Origin: Alphaproteobacteria bacterium
Lineage (GTDB): Bacteria; Pseudomonadota; Alphaproteobacteria; Rhodobacterales; Rhodobacteraceae
DNA length: 64,000 nt
Direction of reading: 5' to 3'
NCBI GenBank assembly: GCA_030425925.1
Contig: JAUHZO010000007.1
Location: 162,551 to 226,550 of the forward strand
The position numbers and the translations under genes are program-made. Of this stretch, positions 27,040 through 35,386 are shown in pieces (positions within the stretch are counted from its first letter, which is position 1; each line of letters starts with the position of its first letter). The notes beneath the pieces are model-generated. The model was not told the DNA's origin. It ran no database searches and saw only the letters and a program-made list of their open reading frames with translations.

Positions 27040-28227
27040 ATGGTGTTCGATTTTCTGCGGCAGCGGGCAGAGCCGGAAGGGGCGCATGAGGTCAAGGCCT
27101 CGGCCACCGGGCCGGTGGTGGCGCATGTGAGCGCGGGCCGGGTTGCCTGGTCGCCGCGGGATACGGTGTCGCTGACCCGTCAGGCCTTTACCGGCAACCC
27201 GGTGGGCTTTCGCGCGGTCAAGCTGATCGCCGAAGCCGCGGCGGCGCTGCCGCTGGTGCTGCAGGATGCCGAGCGGCGCTATGCCGACCACCCGGTGCTG
27301 CGGCTGATCGCGGCCCCGAACCCGGGCCAGGGCCGGGCGGAGCTGTTCGAGGCGTTGTTCGGCCAGCTTCTGCTGTCGGGCGACGGCTATGTCGAGGCGG
27401 TGGCGGGCGAGACCGGCGTGCCGTTCGAACTGCATGTGCTGCGCTCGGACCGGATGCGGCTGGTGCCCGGCGCGGATGGCTGGCCGGTGGCCTATGAATA
27501 CGCCGTGGGAGGGCGCAAGCACCGGTTCGACGTGACCGGTGCCGTGCCGGGGATCTGCCATGTGAAGGCGTTCCACCCGCAGGACGACCACTACGGCCTC
27601 TCGCCCCTGCAGGCGGCGGCGCAGGCGGTGGACGTGCACAACAGCGCCTCGCGCTGGTCCAAGGGGCTTCTGGACAACGCCGCTCGGCCCTCGGGCGCGA
27701 TCGTCTGGCGCGGCGTCGAGGGGCAGGGGCACCTGTCGGCCGAGCAATATGACCGGCTGGTGGCCGAGATGGAGAGCCATCACCAGGGCGCACGCAATGC
27801 CGGGCGGCCGATGCTGCTGGAGGGCGGTCTGGACTGGAAACCGATGGGCTTTTCGCCCTCGGACATGGAGTTCCAGAAGACCAAGGAGGCGGCGGCGCGC
27901 GAGATCGCGGTGGCCTTTGGCGTGCCGCCGATGCTGCTGGGCATCCCGGGCGAGGCGACCTTTGCCAACTACGCCGAGGCGCACCGGGCGTTTTATCGCC
28001 TGACGGTGCTGCCGCTGGCCACCAAGGTGGCGGCACAGGTGGGGCGCTGGCTGTCGGCGTTTGCGGGCGAGGCGCTGGAGCTGAAGCCCGACCTGGACCA
28101 GGTGCCGGCGCTGGCCGCCGAGCGCGACGCGCAATGGGCGCGGGTGGCGGGCGCGGAGTTCCTGTCGGCTGCGGAAAAGCGGCAGATGCTGGGCCTGCCC
28201 GCGCTGGAGGAGCCGGGCGATGAGTGA
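27040..28227 (+). CDS. GTA gene g3: HK97-type portal protein
   Basis: This 395-residue portal forms the dodecameric DNA entry ring. It has typical phage portal features: LTRQAFTGNPVGFRAVKLIAEAA-type N-terminal region, the KAFHPQDDHYGLSPL turn, and FGVPPMLLGI with EATFANYAEA near residue 300. The ATG giving MVFDFLRQ follows GAGGAGCGAGG. An in-frame start 32 codons earlier lies in the hairpin region and looks untranslated. The stop overlaps g3.5. Confidence 0.94.
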   Translation: MVFDFLRQRAEPEGAHEVKASATGPVVAHVSAGRVAWSPRDTVSLTRQAFTGNPVGFRAVKLIAEAAAALPLVLQDAERRYADHPVLRLIAAPNPGQGRAELFEALFGQLLLSGDGYVEAVAGETGVPFELHVLRSDRMRLVPGADGWPVAYEYAVGGRKHRFDVTGAVPGICHVKAFHPQDDHYGLSPLQAAAQAVDVHNSASRWSKGLLDNAARPSGAIVWRGVEGQGHLSAEQYDRLVAEMESHHQGARNAGRPMLLEGGLDWKPMGFSPSDMEFQKTKEAAAREIAVAFGVPPMLLGIPGEATFANYAEAHRAFYRLTVLPLATKVAAQVGRWLSAFAGEALELKPDLDQVPALAAERDAQWARVAGAEFLSAAEKRQMLGLPALEEPGDE

Positions 28228-28447
28228 GATGCGGCGCGTCTCGGAGCCGTTCGCCTGCGCGCCGGCCTTGCGGCTGGAGGCGCATGAGCGGGTCAGCAAG
28301 CTGCATTTCGAGACGCTGGAGGCGCGGTTCGACCGGCTGGAGATGCTGATGGAACGGCTGGAGCGGCGGTTGTGGCTGACGGTGTACGGCGTGGTGGGCG
28401 TGATCCTGGCGGAGGCGTTCCAGAAGCTGGTGGCCTTGTCGCCCTGA
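28220..28447 (+). CDS. GTA gene g3.5: small membrane-associated protein
   Basis: This 75-residue protein overlaps the portal stop by 8 bp. Residues about 18-48 form an amphipathic coiled coil (HERVSKLHFETLEARFDRLE), and residues about 50-70 form a single hydrophobic helix (WLTVYGVVGVILAEAF). The position between portal and protease matches orfg3.5 of R. capsulatus. Its role is unknown; the membrane helix suggests a function in the producing cell more than in the particle. Confidence 0.75.
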   Translation: MSEMRRVSEPFACAPALRLEAHERVSKLHFETLEARFDRLEMLMERLERRLWLTVYGVVGVILAEAFQKLVALSP

Positions 28448-28452
28448 GGGGC

Positions 28453-28475
28453 GGCGGGGTGAACCCCGCCCTACG
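28453..28475. repeat. Palindromic repeat, copy 1 (before prohead protease)
   Basis: GGCGGGGT, loop GA, ACCCCGCC, then CTACG. The whole 23 bases are identical to 31778-31800, in the same orientation. It starts 5 bp after the g3.5 stop. Confidence 0.8.
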
Positions 28476-28504
28476 GCGGATCGAAGGATCGGAAAGGGAA
28501 CGAG

Positions 28505-29047
28505 ATGGATCTGGAGACGAAGTTCTGCCGCTTTGATGCGGAGGTCACGGTGGTCGATGGCGCGAAGATCGAGGGCTATGCCTCGCTCTTCGGGGCCTGC
28601 GATCAGGGCGGTGACGTGGTGGCGCAGGGCGCCTATGGCGGTTCGCTGAAGCGGCTGGGGGCCGAGGGGCGGGCGGTCAAGATGCTGTGGCAGCACGATC
28701 CGGCGCAGCCCATCGGCGTCTGGGACGAGGTGCACGAGGATGCGCGCGGCCTGTATGTCAAGGGCCGCCTGCTGGACAGCATCGCCAAGGGCCGCGAGGC
28801 GGCGGCGCTGGTGGCCGCGGGGGCGATCGACGGGCTGTCCATCGGCTATCGGACGGTGCGGGCGACAAAGACCGACAAGGGCCGCAGGCTCTTGCAGGAA
28901 CTGGAGCTTTGGGAGGTGTCGCTGGTGACCTTCCCGATGCTGCCCAGTGCGCGGGTGGCGGCCAAGGGCGATCTGCCCGAGGCCGAGGCCTGGTGCGAAC
29001 TGGCGGACGTCCTGGAGGACGCGCGCCGCAGCCTGGCGGGCGTTTGA
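28505..29047 (+). CDS. GTA gene g4: HK97-family prohead protease
   Basis: This 180-residue herpes/HK97-type serine protease trims the capsid scaffold. It has the catalytic His in LWQHDPAQPIG (about residue 63) and the Ser in IDGLSIGYR (about residue 115), in the usual order. AAAGGGAACG precedes the ATG. The gene directly precedes the capsid gene it matures. Confidence 0.93.
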   Translation: MDLETKFCRFDAEVTVVDGAKIEGYASLFGACDQGGDVVAQGAYGGSLKRLGAEGRAVKMLWQHDPAQPIGVWDEVHEDARGLYVKGRLLDSIAKGREAAALVAAGAIDGLSIGYRTVRATKTDKGRRLLQELELWEVSLVTFPMLPSARVAAKGDLPEAEAWCELADVLEDARRSLAGV

Positions 29048-29063
29048 CGCGCGCCACTCACAC

Positions 29064-29108
29064 GTGCCCTGGATGCGGATCGCGGCAGGGCATCCATAGG
29101 GGAACAAA
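29064..29108 (+). promoter_or_regulatory. Leader hairpin sequestering the capsid ribosome site
   Basis: CCCTGGATGC can pair with GCATCCATAGGG (one bulge), loop GGATCGCGGCAGG. The outer arm includes the AGGGG ribosome site of the capsid gene. The blocks GTGCC(C)TGGA and ATCCATA-GG-AACAAA recur before g1. Confidence 0.45.
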
Positions 29109-29110
29109 CG

Positions 29111-30289
29111 ATGAGCGATGCCGAGACCAGGTCTCGGGCCGGGGAAGATGTGTCTCCGGTCGCCCGGGTGAGTGCCGCGATGGCGGGACTGATCGGGGAT
29201 TTCAGGGCCTTGCAGGCCGACCTTCAACAGAAGCTTCAGAAACAGGAAGAGCGACTGACCATGCTTGATCACAAGACTGCCCTGGCGCACCGCCCGGCGC
29301 TTTCGACCCGCGCCGACACCGAGGTGCCGCATCGCAAGGCGTTTGACGCCTATCTGCGGTCCGGCGACGATGACGGACTGCGCGGCCTGGAGCTGGAAGG
29401 CAAGGCGATGTCGACCGCGGTGAATTCCGACGGCGGCTATCTGGTCGATCCGCAGACCGCGGCCACCATTGCCGGCGTGCTGGCCACCACGGCGTCGATC
29501 CGTTCGGTCGCCAATGTCGTGAATGTCGAGGCGACCTCGTTCGACGTGCTGATCGACCAGAACGACACTGGCGCGGGCTGGGCCGACGAGACCACGGCCA
29601 CGCCCGAGACCGGCACCCCCACCATCGAGCGGATCTCGATCCAGCTGCACGAGCTGAACGCGCTGCCGAAGATCTCGCAGCGTCTGCTGGACGACAGCGC
29701 GTTCGACATCGAGGGCTGGCTGGCGACCCGCATCGCGTCGAAATTCGCCACCGCAGAGGCCGCGGCCTTTGTCAACGGCGACGGCGTCGACAAGCCGCGC
29801 GGTTTCCTCAACCATCCCAAGGTCGCCGATGCGACCTGGAGCTGGGGCAATCTGGGCTTTGTCGCCAGCGGCGTGGCAGACGGCCTGGGCGTGGGCGATT
29901 CGCTGATCGACCTGGTCTATGCGCTGGGGGCGGAGTACCGCGCCAAGGCGGCGTTTGTCATGAACTCGCGCACCGCGGGCACCATCCGCAAGCTGAAGGA
30001 CAATGACGGCCGTCACCTGTGGGCCGATGGCCTTGCCGCGGCGGAGCCGGCGCGCCTGCTGGGCTACCCGGTGCTGATCGCCGAGGACATGCCCGATATT
30101 GGCGCGGATGCCTTCCCGGTGGCGTTCGGCGATTTCACCGCCGGCTACACCATCGCCGAGCGCCCGGACCTGCGCGTGCTGCGCGATCCGTTCAGCGCCA
30201 AGCCGCACGTGCTGTTCTATGCGACCAAGCGCGTGGGCGGCGATGTCAGCGATTTTGCGGCGATCAAGCTGCTGCGCTGCGCGCTGTAA
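29111..30289 (+). CDS. GTA gene g5: HK97-fold major capsid protein
   Basis: This 392-residue protein builds the GTA head. Residues about 15-55 form a coiled-coil scaffold (delta) domain, probably cut by the g4 protease upstream of the GKAMSTAVNSDGGYLVDP region that usually begins the mature HK97-like shell. The remainder includes the family's FGDFTAGYTIAER and C-terminal FYATKRVGGDV. Strong ribosome site AGGGG, possibly masked by the leader hairpin. The frame is intact. Confidence 0.95.
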   Translation: MSDAETRSRAGEDVSPVARVSAAMAGLIGDFRALQADLQQKLQKQEERLTMLDHKTALAHRPALSTRADTEVPHRKAFDAYLRSGDDDGLRGLELEGKAMSTAVNSDGGYLVDPQTAATIAGVLATTASIRSVANVVNVEATSFDVLIDQNDTGAGWADETTATPETGTPTIERISIQLHELNALPKISQRLLDDSAFDIEGWLATRIASKFATAEAAAFVNGDGVDKPRGFLNHPKVADATWSWGNLGFVASGVADGLGVGDSLIDLVYALGAEYRAKAAFVMNSRTAGTIRKLKDNDGRHLWADGLAAAEPARLLGYPVLIAEDMPDIGADAFPVAFGDFTAGYTIAERPDLRVLRDPFSAKPHVLFYATKRVGGDVSDFAAIKLLRCAL

Positions 30290-30304
30290 GCGCACGAGAC
30301 GGGG

Positions 30305-30322
30305 CGGGCCGGTCACGGCCCG
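30305..30322 (+). terminator. Hairpin after the capsid gene
   Basis: CGGGCCG, loop GTCA, CGGCCCG, 15 bp past the capsid stop in a 156-bp gap, the largest inside the cluster. No T-run follows. It may attenuate downstream transcription or protect the capsid mRNA end. Confidence 0.4.
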
Positions 30323-30445
30323 TGCCGCGGGCGCGCGCACAAGGGTTCTTGGCGTCCAGCATGTCCCCTCCGTCCGTGCGGCAAGGACAGCGCGCGCCCC
30401 ACTGCCCCGGAGACGGGGTCCGGGACAGGAATGCGGAGAAAGATC

Positions 30446-31039
30446 ATGATGTTGGTGGAAGAAGCTCAGGTTCCGCAGGAGGCATTGCCGGTGGAGGCGC
30501 TGAAGGCGCATCTGCGGCTGGGCACCGGGTTTGCGGAAGATGACGTGCAGGATGCGGTGCTTGGCTCGTTCCTGCGCGCGGCCATGGCGGCGATCGAGGC
30601 GCGCACCGGCAAGGCGCTGATCACGCGGGCCTTTCTGGTGACATTGCCGGACTGGCGCGATCCTTGCGGCCAGGTGCTGCCGGTGGCCCCGGCGGTGGTG
30701 GTCAGTTCGCTGAGCCTGGTGGACCGCTTTGGCGTGTCCAGCCTGGCCGATCCGGGGCTGTACCGGCTGGAAAAGGACAGCTTTGCCCCGATGCTGCGCC
30801 CTGCGGGCACGGCGCTGCCGACAATCCCGACGGGCGGTGCGGCCGAGATCCGTTTTGACGCCGGGTATGGCCCGGGGTTCGGCGATCTGCCCGCGGACCT
30901 GGCGCAGGCGGTGCTGCTGCTGGCGGCGCATTACTACGAATACCGCGACGAGACCGCGCTTGGCGAGGGCTGCATGCCGTTCGGCGTGACGGCGCTGATC
31001 GCGCGCTACCGTCCGGTCCGCATGGGGCTGAGGGCATGA
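30446..31039 (+). CDS. GTA gene g6: head-tail connector (adaptor) protein
   Basis: This 197-residue protein has the helical start VEALKAHLRLGTGFAEDD and the beta-rich middle common to gp6-like connector proteins (PF05135-type or the phiE125 gp8 group). It joins the portal ring to the tail side. GGAGAAA lies 6 bases before the first of two ATGs (MMLVEE). Its stop overlaps the g7 start. Confidence 0.85.
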   Translation: MMLVEEAQVPQEALPVEALKAHLRLGTGFAEDDVQDAVLGSFLRAAMAAIEARTGKALITRAFLVTLPDWRDPCGQVLPVAPAVVVSSLSLVDRFGVSSLADPGLYRLEKDSFAPMLRPAGTALPTIPTGGAAEIRFDAGYGPGFGDLPADLAQAVLLLAAHYYEYRDETALGEGCMPFGVTALIARYRPVRMGLRA

Positions 31040-31374
31040 GCGGGGCGCGGCTGAGCCGCCGCCTGGTGCTGGAGGCCCCGCAGCGCGCGGCCGACGGCGC
31101 GGGCGGCTATGTGGAGACGTGGACGGCGCTTGGCACCCATTGGGCCGAGGTCAAGCCGCGCACCGGGCGCGAGGCCCGGGGGGCCGCGGGGCCGGTCTCG
31201 CGGGCCGGGTTCCGGATCACGCTGCGCGGCGTGCCCGTGGGCCATTCCGGCCGGCCGGTGCCGGGACAGCGCTTTCGCATGGGGCCGCGGCTGTTCCGCA
31301 TCGAGGCGGTGACCGAGGAGGAACCCGGCGGGCTTTACCTGATCTGCCAGTGCGAAGAGGAGGTGGCGGCATGA
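31036..31374 (+). CDS. GTA gene g7: head-closure (stopper) protein
   Basis: This 112-residue small beta-barrel protein of the SPP1 gp16/HK97 gp10 head-tail adaptor type is seen in LSRRLVLEAPQRAADGAGGY, W-AEVKP and FRIEAVTEE. It is linked by ATGA overlaps to g6 and g8. Function by family resemblance and position. Confidence 0.85.
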   Translation: MSGARLSRRLVLEAPQRAADGAGGYVETWTALGTHWAEVKPRTGREARGAAGPVSRAGFRITLRGVPVGHSGRPVPGQRFRMGPRLFRIEAVTEEEPGGLYLICQCEEEVAA

Positions 31375-31787
31375 GTTATGCTTTGGCAGCCCCGCTTCAG
31401 GCGGCGGTCTTTGCCCGGCTGCAGGCCGATGGCGGACTGTCGGCGCTGGTGGGCGAACACATCTACGACGCGCTGCCCACAGGCACGCTGCCGCGGCTTT
31501 ACGTGGCGCTGGGGCCCGAGACGGTGCGCGATGCCTCGGACGGGGACGGGGCTGCGGCCTGGCATGTCTTTACCGTGTCGGTGGTGACCGAAACCGCCGG
31601 GTTTCACAGCGCCAAGACCGCCGCGGCGGCGATCAGCGACACGCTGCACGGGGCCGACCTGGTGCTGGGCCGCGGACGGCTGGTGGGGCTGTGGTTTCAC
31701 AAGGCCAAGGCGGCGCGCCAGTCGGGCGGGCTGCGGAGGATCGACCTGACCTTTCGCGCGCGTGTCGAGGACGGTGCGGCGGGGTGA
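31371..31787 (+). CDS. GTA gene g8: tail terminator-like DUF3168 protein
   Basis: This 138-residue DUF3168 protein caps the tail tube at the head interface. It has a typical N-terminal PLQAAVFARLQADGGLSALVG and central VFTVSVVTE. It starts in an ATGA overlap with g7. The last codons and the TGA stop lie within the second copy of the palindromic repeat, so the element has shaped this protein's C terminus. Confidence 0.87.
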   Translation: MSYALAAPLQAAVFARLQADGGLSALVGEHIYDALPTGTLPRLYVALGPETVRDASDGDGAAAWHVFTVSVVTETAGFHSAKTAAAAISDTLHGADLVLGRGRLVGLWFHKAKAARQSGGLRRIDLTFRARVEDGAAG

Positions 31788-31800
31788 ACCCCGCCCTACG
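31778..31800. repeat. Palindromic repeat, copy 2 (across the g8 stop)
   Basis: Identical over 23 bases to 28453-28475: GGCGGGGT, GA, ACCCCGCC, CTACG. It supplies the TGA stop of g8 and sits 28 bp before the major tail protein start. Confidence 0.8.
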
Positions 31801-31827
31801 CAACAATCAACCCGAGGAGATGCGATC

Positions 31828-32250
31828 ATGGGTGCTCAGAACGGCAAGGATCTTCTGATCAAGGTGGACCTGACCGGCGACGGTCAGTTCGAGACGATGG
31901 CGGGGCTGCGCGCCACGCGCGTCAGCTTCAACGCCGAACAGGTTGACGTGACCACGCTGGAAAGCCAGGGCGGCTGGCGCGAGCTGCTGGCGGGGGCCGG
32001 GGTGAAATCGGCCAATATCAGCGGTTCGGGCGTGTTTCGCGACGCGGCGACGGACGAACGCGCGCGGCAGATCTTTTTCGACGGCGAGACGCCGGATTTC
32101 CAGGTGATCATCCCGGATTTCGGCACTGTCGCCGGCCGGTTCCAGGTGACCAGCATCGAATATGCCGGATCGCACAATGGCGAGGCGACCTATGAGGTGG
32201 CGCTGGCCTCGGCGGGGGCGCTGGACTTCACGCCGGTGCCGGTGGCGTGA
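31828..32250 (+). CDS. GTA gene g9: major tail protein
   Basis: This 140-residue tail-tube protein of the TP901-1/phi13 type is recognised by GKDLLIKVDLTGDGQFETMAGL, the VDVTT strand and the C-terminal YEVALASAGALDF. The ATG giving MGAQNGKD follows GAGGAGATGCG. It is likely among the most highly made GTA proteins together with the capsid. The stop overlaps the g10 start by one base. Confidence 0.9.
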   Translation: MGAQNGKDLLIKVDLTGDGQFETMAGLRATRVSFNAEQVDVTTLESQGGWRELLAGAGVKSANISGSGVFRDAATDERARQIFFDGETPDFQVIIPDFGTVAGRFQVTSIEYAGSHNGEATYEVALASAGALDFTPVPVA

Positions 32251-32582
32251 TGGCCAATCCGTGGCGGGGGGACGTGGCGCTGGTGATCGACGGCGAGCGG
32301 CGCGTGATGCGGCTGACGCTGGGCGCGCTGGCCGAGCTGGAGGCGGCGCTGGAGAGCGGATCGCTGGTCGATCTGGTGCGCCGCTTCGAGGCCGGTGCGT
32401 TCACCACCCGCGACGTGCTGGCGCTGATCGTGGCGGGGCTGCGGGGCGGCGGCTGGCAGGGCCGGGCCGCCGACCTGGTGCAGGCCGAGATCGAGGGCGG
32501 GCCGCTGGCGGCGGCCCGTGCGGCGGCAGAGTTGCTGGCGCGCGCCTTCATGACGCCGGAGGAGGCGCATGGCGGGCTTTGA
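32250..32582 (+). CDS. GTA gene g10: tail tube/assembly family protein
   Basis: This 110-residue protein of the gene-transfer-agent-specific family next to the tail tube gene contains RRVMRLTLGALAELEAALE and the helical AARAAAELLARAF. Position suggests a tail assembly chaperone of the type made before the tape measure. It overlaps g10.1 by 14 bp. Confidence 0.8.
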   Translation: MANPWRGDVALVIDGERRVMRLTLGALAELEAALESGSLVDLVRRFEAGAFTTRDVLALIVAGLRGGGWQGRAADLVQAEIEGGPLAAARAAAELLARAFMTPEEAHGGL

Positions 32583-32769
32583 CTGGCCGGTGCTGATGCG
32601 TGCGGGGATGCGCGGGCTGGGGCTGACCCCCGAGGTGTTCTGGTCGCTTACCCCGGCCGAACTGCGGCTGATGCTGGGAGAGGGCGGAGGCGTCGTGCCG
32701 ATGGGCCGGGCACGGCTGTCGGAACTGATGGCGGCCTTTCCGGACGAGGATGAAAGGGCAAGCGGATGA
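32569..32769 (+). CDS. GTA gene g10.1: small phage tail assembly chaperone
   Basis: This 66-residue protein matches the rcc01693/TIGR02216-type family: FDWPVLMRAGMRGLGLTPEVFWSLTPAEL. It is embedded by overlaps between g10 (14 bp) and the tape measure (4 bp). The overlapping pair g10/g10.1 before a tape measure parallels the G/GT chaperone pair of lambda-like phages, though no slippery frameshift site was identified. Confidence 0.82.
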   Translation: MAGFDWPVLMRAGMRGLGLTPEVFWSLTPAELRLMLGEGGGVVPMGRARLSELMAAFPDEDERASG

Positions 32770-33431
32770 CGGATTTCGAAACGCTGGACACGCTTGGCGA
32801 CGAGGTGCAAGCGCTGGAGACAAGCCTGGCGGGGGCGGTCGGGATGGCGGCGGCCTTTGACGGCGAGCTCAAGCGCATCCACCAGACCTTTGCCGATACC
32901 GGCAGTAACGTGGCGAAGCTGGACAAGGCGCTGAGCCGCGGTCTGGCGCGCGCCATCGACGGGGTTGTGCTGGACGGGATGAAGCTGTCCGACGCCCTGG
33001 GCGTGGTGGCGCAATCGCTGGTGGACACGGCCTGGAAAGCCGCGGTGAAGCCGGTGAGCGAGCATTTCGGCGGGCTTCTGACCCGCGGGATCGGCCAGCT
33101 GTTTGGCGCGTTTTCGCCCTTTGCCGACGGCGGCAGCTTTGCCCAGGGGCGGGTGATGCCGTTTGCCAGCGGCGGTGTCGTCAGCGGCCCGGTCAGCTTT
33201 CCCATGCGCGGGGGCATGGGGCTGATGGGCGAGGCGGGGCCGGAGGCGATCATGCCGCTGACCCGCGGGCCGGACGGCAAGCTGGGCGTGCGCGCCCAGG
33301 GCGGCCGCCAGGCTCCGGTGACGGTGGTGATGAACATCCAGACCCCGGACGTGCGCGGCTTTGAGCGGTCGCAATCGCAGATCGCCGCGCAGATGAGCCG
33401 CGCGCTGAGCGCCGGCGCACGCAACCGCTGA
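32766..33431 (+). CDS. GTA gene g11: short tape measure protein
   Basis: This is a 221-residue protein, very short for a tape measure but normal for GTAs, whose tails are short. The helical N-terminal half (about 1-100) is followed by a Gly-rich stretch with FADGGSFAQGRVMPFASGGVV and GEAGPEAIMPLTRG, the typical tape-measure C-terminal signature. No membrane segment is evident. ATGA overlap with g10.1. Confidence 0.9.
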   Translation: MTDFETLDTLGDEVQALETSLAGAVGMAAAFDGELKRIHQTFADTGSNVAKLDKALSRGLARAIDGVVLDGMKLSDALGVVAQSLVDTAWKAAVKPVSEHFGGLLTRGIGQLFGAFSPFADGGSFAQGRVMPFASGGVVSGPVSFPMRGGMGLMGEAGPEAIMPLTRGPDGKLGVRAQGGRQAPVTVVMNIQTPDVRGFERSQSQIAAQMSRALSAGARNR

Positions 33432-33441
33432 GGAGGCGAGC

Positions 33442-34074
33442 ATGAGCTTTCACGAGGTGAGATTTCCGGCCGATCTGAGTTTCGGCGCGGTGGGCGGCCC
33501 GGAGCGGCGCACCGACATCGTCGAGCTGACCAGCGGGTTCGAGGAACGCAACACGCCCTGGGCCCATTCGCGCCGGCGCTATGATGCCGGGCTTGGCCTG
33601 CGCTCTCTGGACGATCTGGAGGCGCTGATTGCGTTCTTCGAGGCGCGTGGCGGCCAGCTGTACGGGTTTCGCTGGAAGGACTGGGCCGATTACAAGTCCT
33701 GCCCGCCGTCGCGGCAGGTGGCGCCGGGCGACCAGGTGATCGGGCGTGGCGACGGCGTGACGACGGTGTTTGCGCTGGTCAAGCACTACCGTTCGGGCGC
33801 GCAGAGCTATGCCCGCCCCATTGCCAAGCCGGTGGCGGGAACGATCGTTGCGGCGGTGCAGAACGTGGAACGGCGCGAAGGTGTGCATTTCGAGGTCGAT
33901 CCCGCGCGCGGCGTGCTCACCTTTGCCGAACCGCCGACGGCGGGGGTGGAAATCTCGGCCGGGTTCGAATTCGACGTGCCGGTGCGCTTTGCCACCGACC
34001 GGGTGCAGGTCAGCGTGGCCAGCTTCCGGGCCGGGCAGGTGCCGGACGTGCCGGTGGTGGAGGTGCGGGTATGA
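33442..34074 (+). CDS. GTA gene g12: distal tail protein (DUF2460)
   Basis: This 210-residue DUF2460 protein has the N-terminal SFHEVRFPADLSFGAVGGPE, followed by FRWKDWADYKSC, and forms the distal tail ring between tube and hub. GAGGCGAG precedes the ATG. ATGA overlap with g13. Confidence 0.9.
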   Translation: MSFHEVRFPADLSFGAVGGPERRTDIVELTSGFEERNTPWAHSRRRYDAGLGLRSLDDLEALIAFFEARGGQLYGFRWKDWADYKSCPPSRQVAPGDQVIGRGDGVTTVFALVKHYRSGAQSYARPIAKPVAGTIVAAVQNVERREGVHFEVDPARGVLTFAEPPTAGVEISAGFEFDVPVRFATDRVQVSVASFRAGQVPDVPVVEVRV

Positions 34075-34955
34075 GCGCCGGAGCCCTGCACGCCCACCTT
34101 GCGGGTGGTCTGACGACGGTGGCGCGGGCCTGGGCGGTGACCCGGACGGACGGCGCGCGGTTCGGCTTTACCGATCACGACCGCGACCTGATGTTCGACG
34201 GGCTGGTGTTTCGCGCCGAAACCGGGCTGTCGGCCAAGGCGCTGCAGCAGCAGACCGGCCTGTCGGTGGACAATACCGAGGCCATGGGCGCGCTGAACGA
34301 CGCGGCGATCCGCGAGGCGGACATTGCCGCGGGGCGGTTCGACGGGGCCGAAGTGGTGGCCTGGCTGGTGAACTGGGCCGATGTCTCGGCCCGCAAGGTG
34401 CTGTTCCGCGGTCATATCGGTGAAATCCGCCGGGGCGCCGGGGCGTTTCACGCCGAGTTGCGCGGGCTGACCGAAGGGCTGAACCGGCCTTTGGGTCGGG
34501 TCTACCAGCGGCCCTGCGCGGCGGTTCTGGGGGATGCTGCGTGCGGGTTCGATCTGGCGAGCCCGGGATATGTGCACGAAGGCCCGGTGAACTGGGTCGA
34601 GGAACGGCGCGTGTTCCTGATGGGGGCGCTTGGCGGGTTCGAGCCGGGCTGGTTCCAGCGCGGCCGGCTCGAGGTGCTGTCCGGTGCGGCCAAGGGGCTG
34701 GTGGCGGCGGTCAAGCGCGACGGCTTTCGCGGCGACGGCCAGCGCGCGGTGGAAATCTGGGAGCCGCTGCGCGCCGAGGTCGACGAGGGCGATCTGGTGC
34801 GGATTGTTGCGGGCTGCGACAAGCGCTTTGACACCTGCCGGCTGAAGTTCAACAACGTGCTGAACTTTCAGGGCTTTCCCGACATCCCCGAAGAAGACTG
34901 GATCACCGTGCAACCCGGCGCGGCGAAACGCCTGGACGGCGGGAGCCGGCGATGA
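34071..34955 (+). CDS. GTA gene g13: tail hub protein (DUF2163/BR0599 type)
   Basis: This 294-residue hub protein has an N-terminal DUF2163 part (LTTVARAWAVTRTDG, FTDHDRDL) and a C-terminal phage_BR0599 part. Four cysteines, C149, C158, C249 and C256 (RPCAAVLGDAAC and GCDKRFDTC), are spaced as in tail-tip proteins that bind an iron-sulfur cluster, such as lambda gpL. That such a cluster is present is inferred. It is overlapped by g14 (4 bp). Confidence 0.9.
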   Translation: MSAGALHAHLAGGLTTVARAWAVTRTDGARFGFTDHDRDLMFDGLVFRAETGLSAKALQQQTGLSVDNTEAMGALNDAAIREADIAAGRFDGAEVVAWLVNWADVSARKVLFRGHIGEIRRGAGAFHAELRGLTEGLNRPLGRVYQRPCAAVLGDAACGFDLASPGYVHEGPVNWVEERRVFLMGALGGFEPGWFQRGRLEVLSGAAKGLVAAVKRDGFRGDGQRAVEIWEPLRAEVDEGDLVRIVAGCDKRFDTCRLKFNNVLNFQGFPDIPEEDWITVQPGAAKRLDGGSRR

Positions 34956-35386
34956 GCGTGGTGGTGGCGGCGGCACGGGGCTGGATCGGCACGCCATATG
35001 TGCACCAGGCCTCGGTCCGGGGGGCGGGCTGCGATTGCCTGGGCCTGTTGCGCGGGGTCTGGCGCGAGGTGCTGGGCGCGGAACCGGCGGCGGTCCCGGC
35101 CTACAGCATGGACTGGTCGGAGCCTGCCGGGGACGAGCGATTGTGGCGCGCGGCGCTGCAGCATCTGCGGCCAAGACCGCCGGGGTCGGCGCAGGCGGGT
35201 GATGTGCTGTTGTTCCGGATGCGCGACGGCGCGGTGGCCAAGCATCTTGGCCTGCAATCCGAGACGGGCCGGACGGCGCGTTTCATCCATGCCTATAGCG
35301 GGCATGGCGTTGTGGAAAGCGCGCTGACGCCGCCCTGGGCGCGGCGGATCGTGGCGCGGTTTGCCTTTCCGGTGGAGGATTTCTGA
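34952..35386 (+). CDS. GTA gene g14: NlpC/P60 cell-wall peptidase
   Basis: This 144-residue cysteine peptidase is expected to open peptidoglycan during DNA delivery. The catalytic Cys29 lies in GCDCLGLL, the His98 in AVAKHLG, and a third polar residue is likely His113 in FIHAY. The length matches g14 of R. capsulatus. Its last base pair overlaps the g15 start. Confidence 0.92.
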   Translation: MSVVVAAARGWIGTPYVHQASVRGAGCDCLGLLRGVWREVLGAEPAAVPAYSMDWSEPAGDERLWRAALQHLRPRPPGSAQAGDVLLFRMRDGAVAKHLGLQSETGRTARFIHAYSGHGVVESALTPPWARRIVARFAFPVEDF

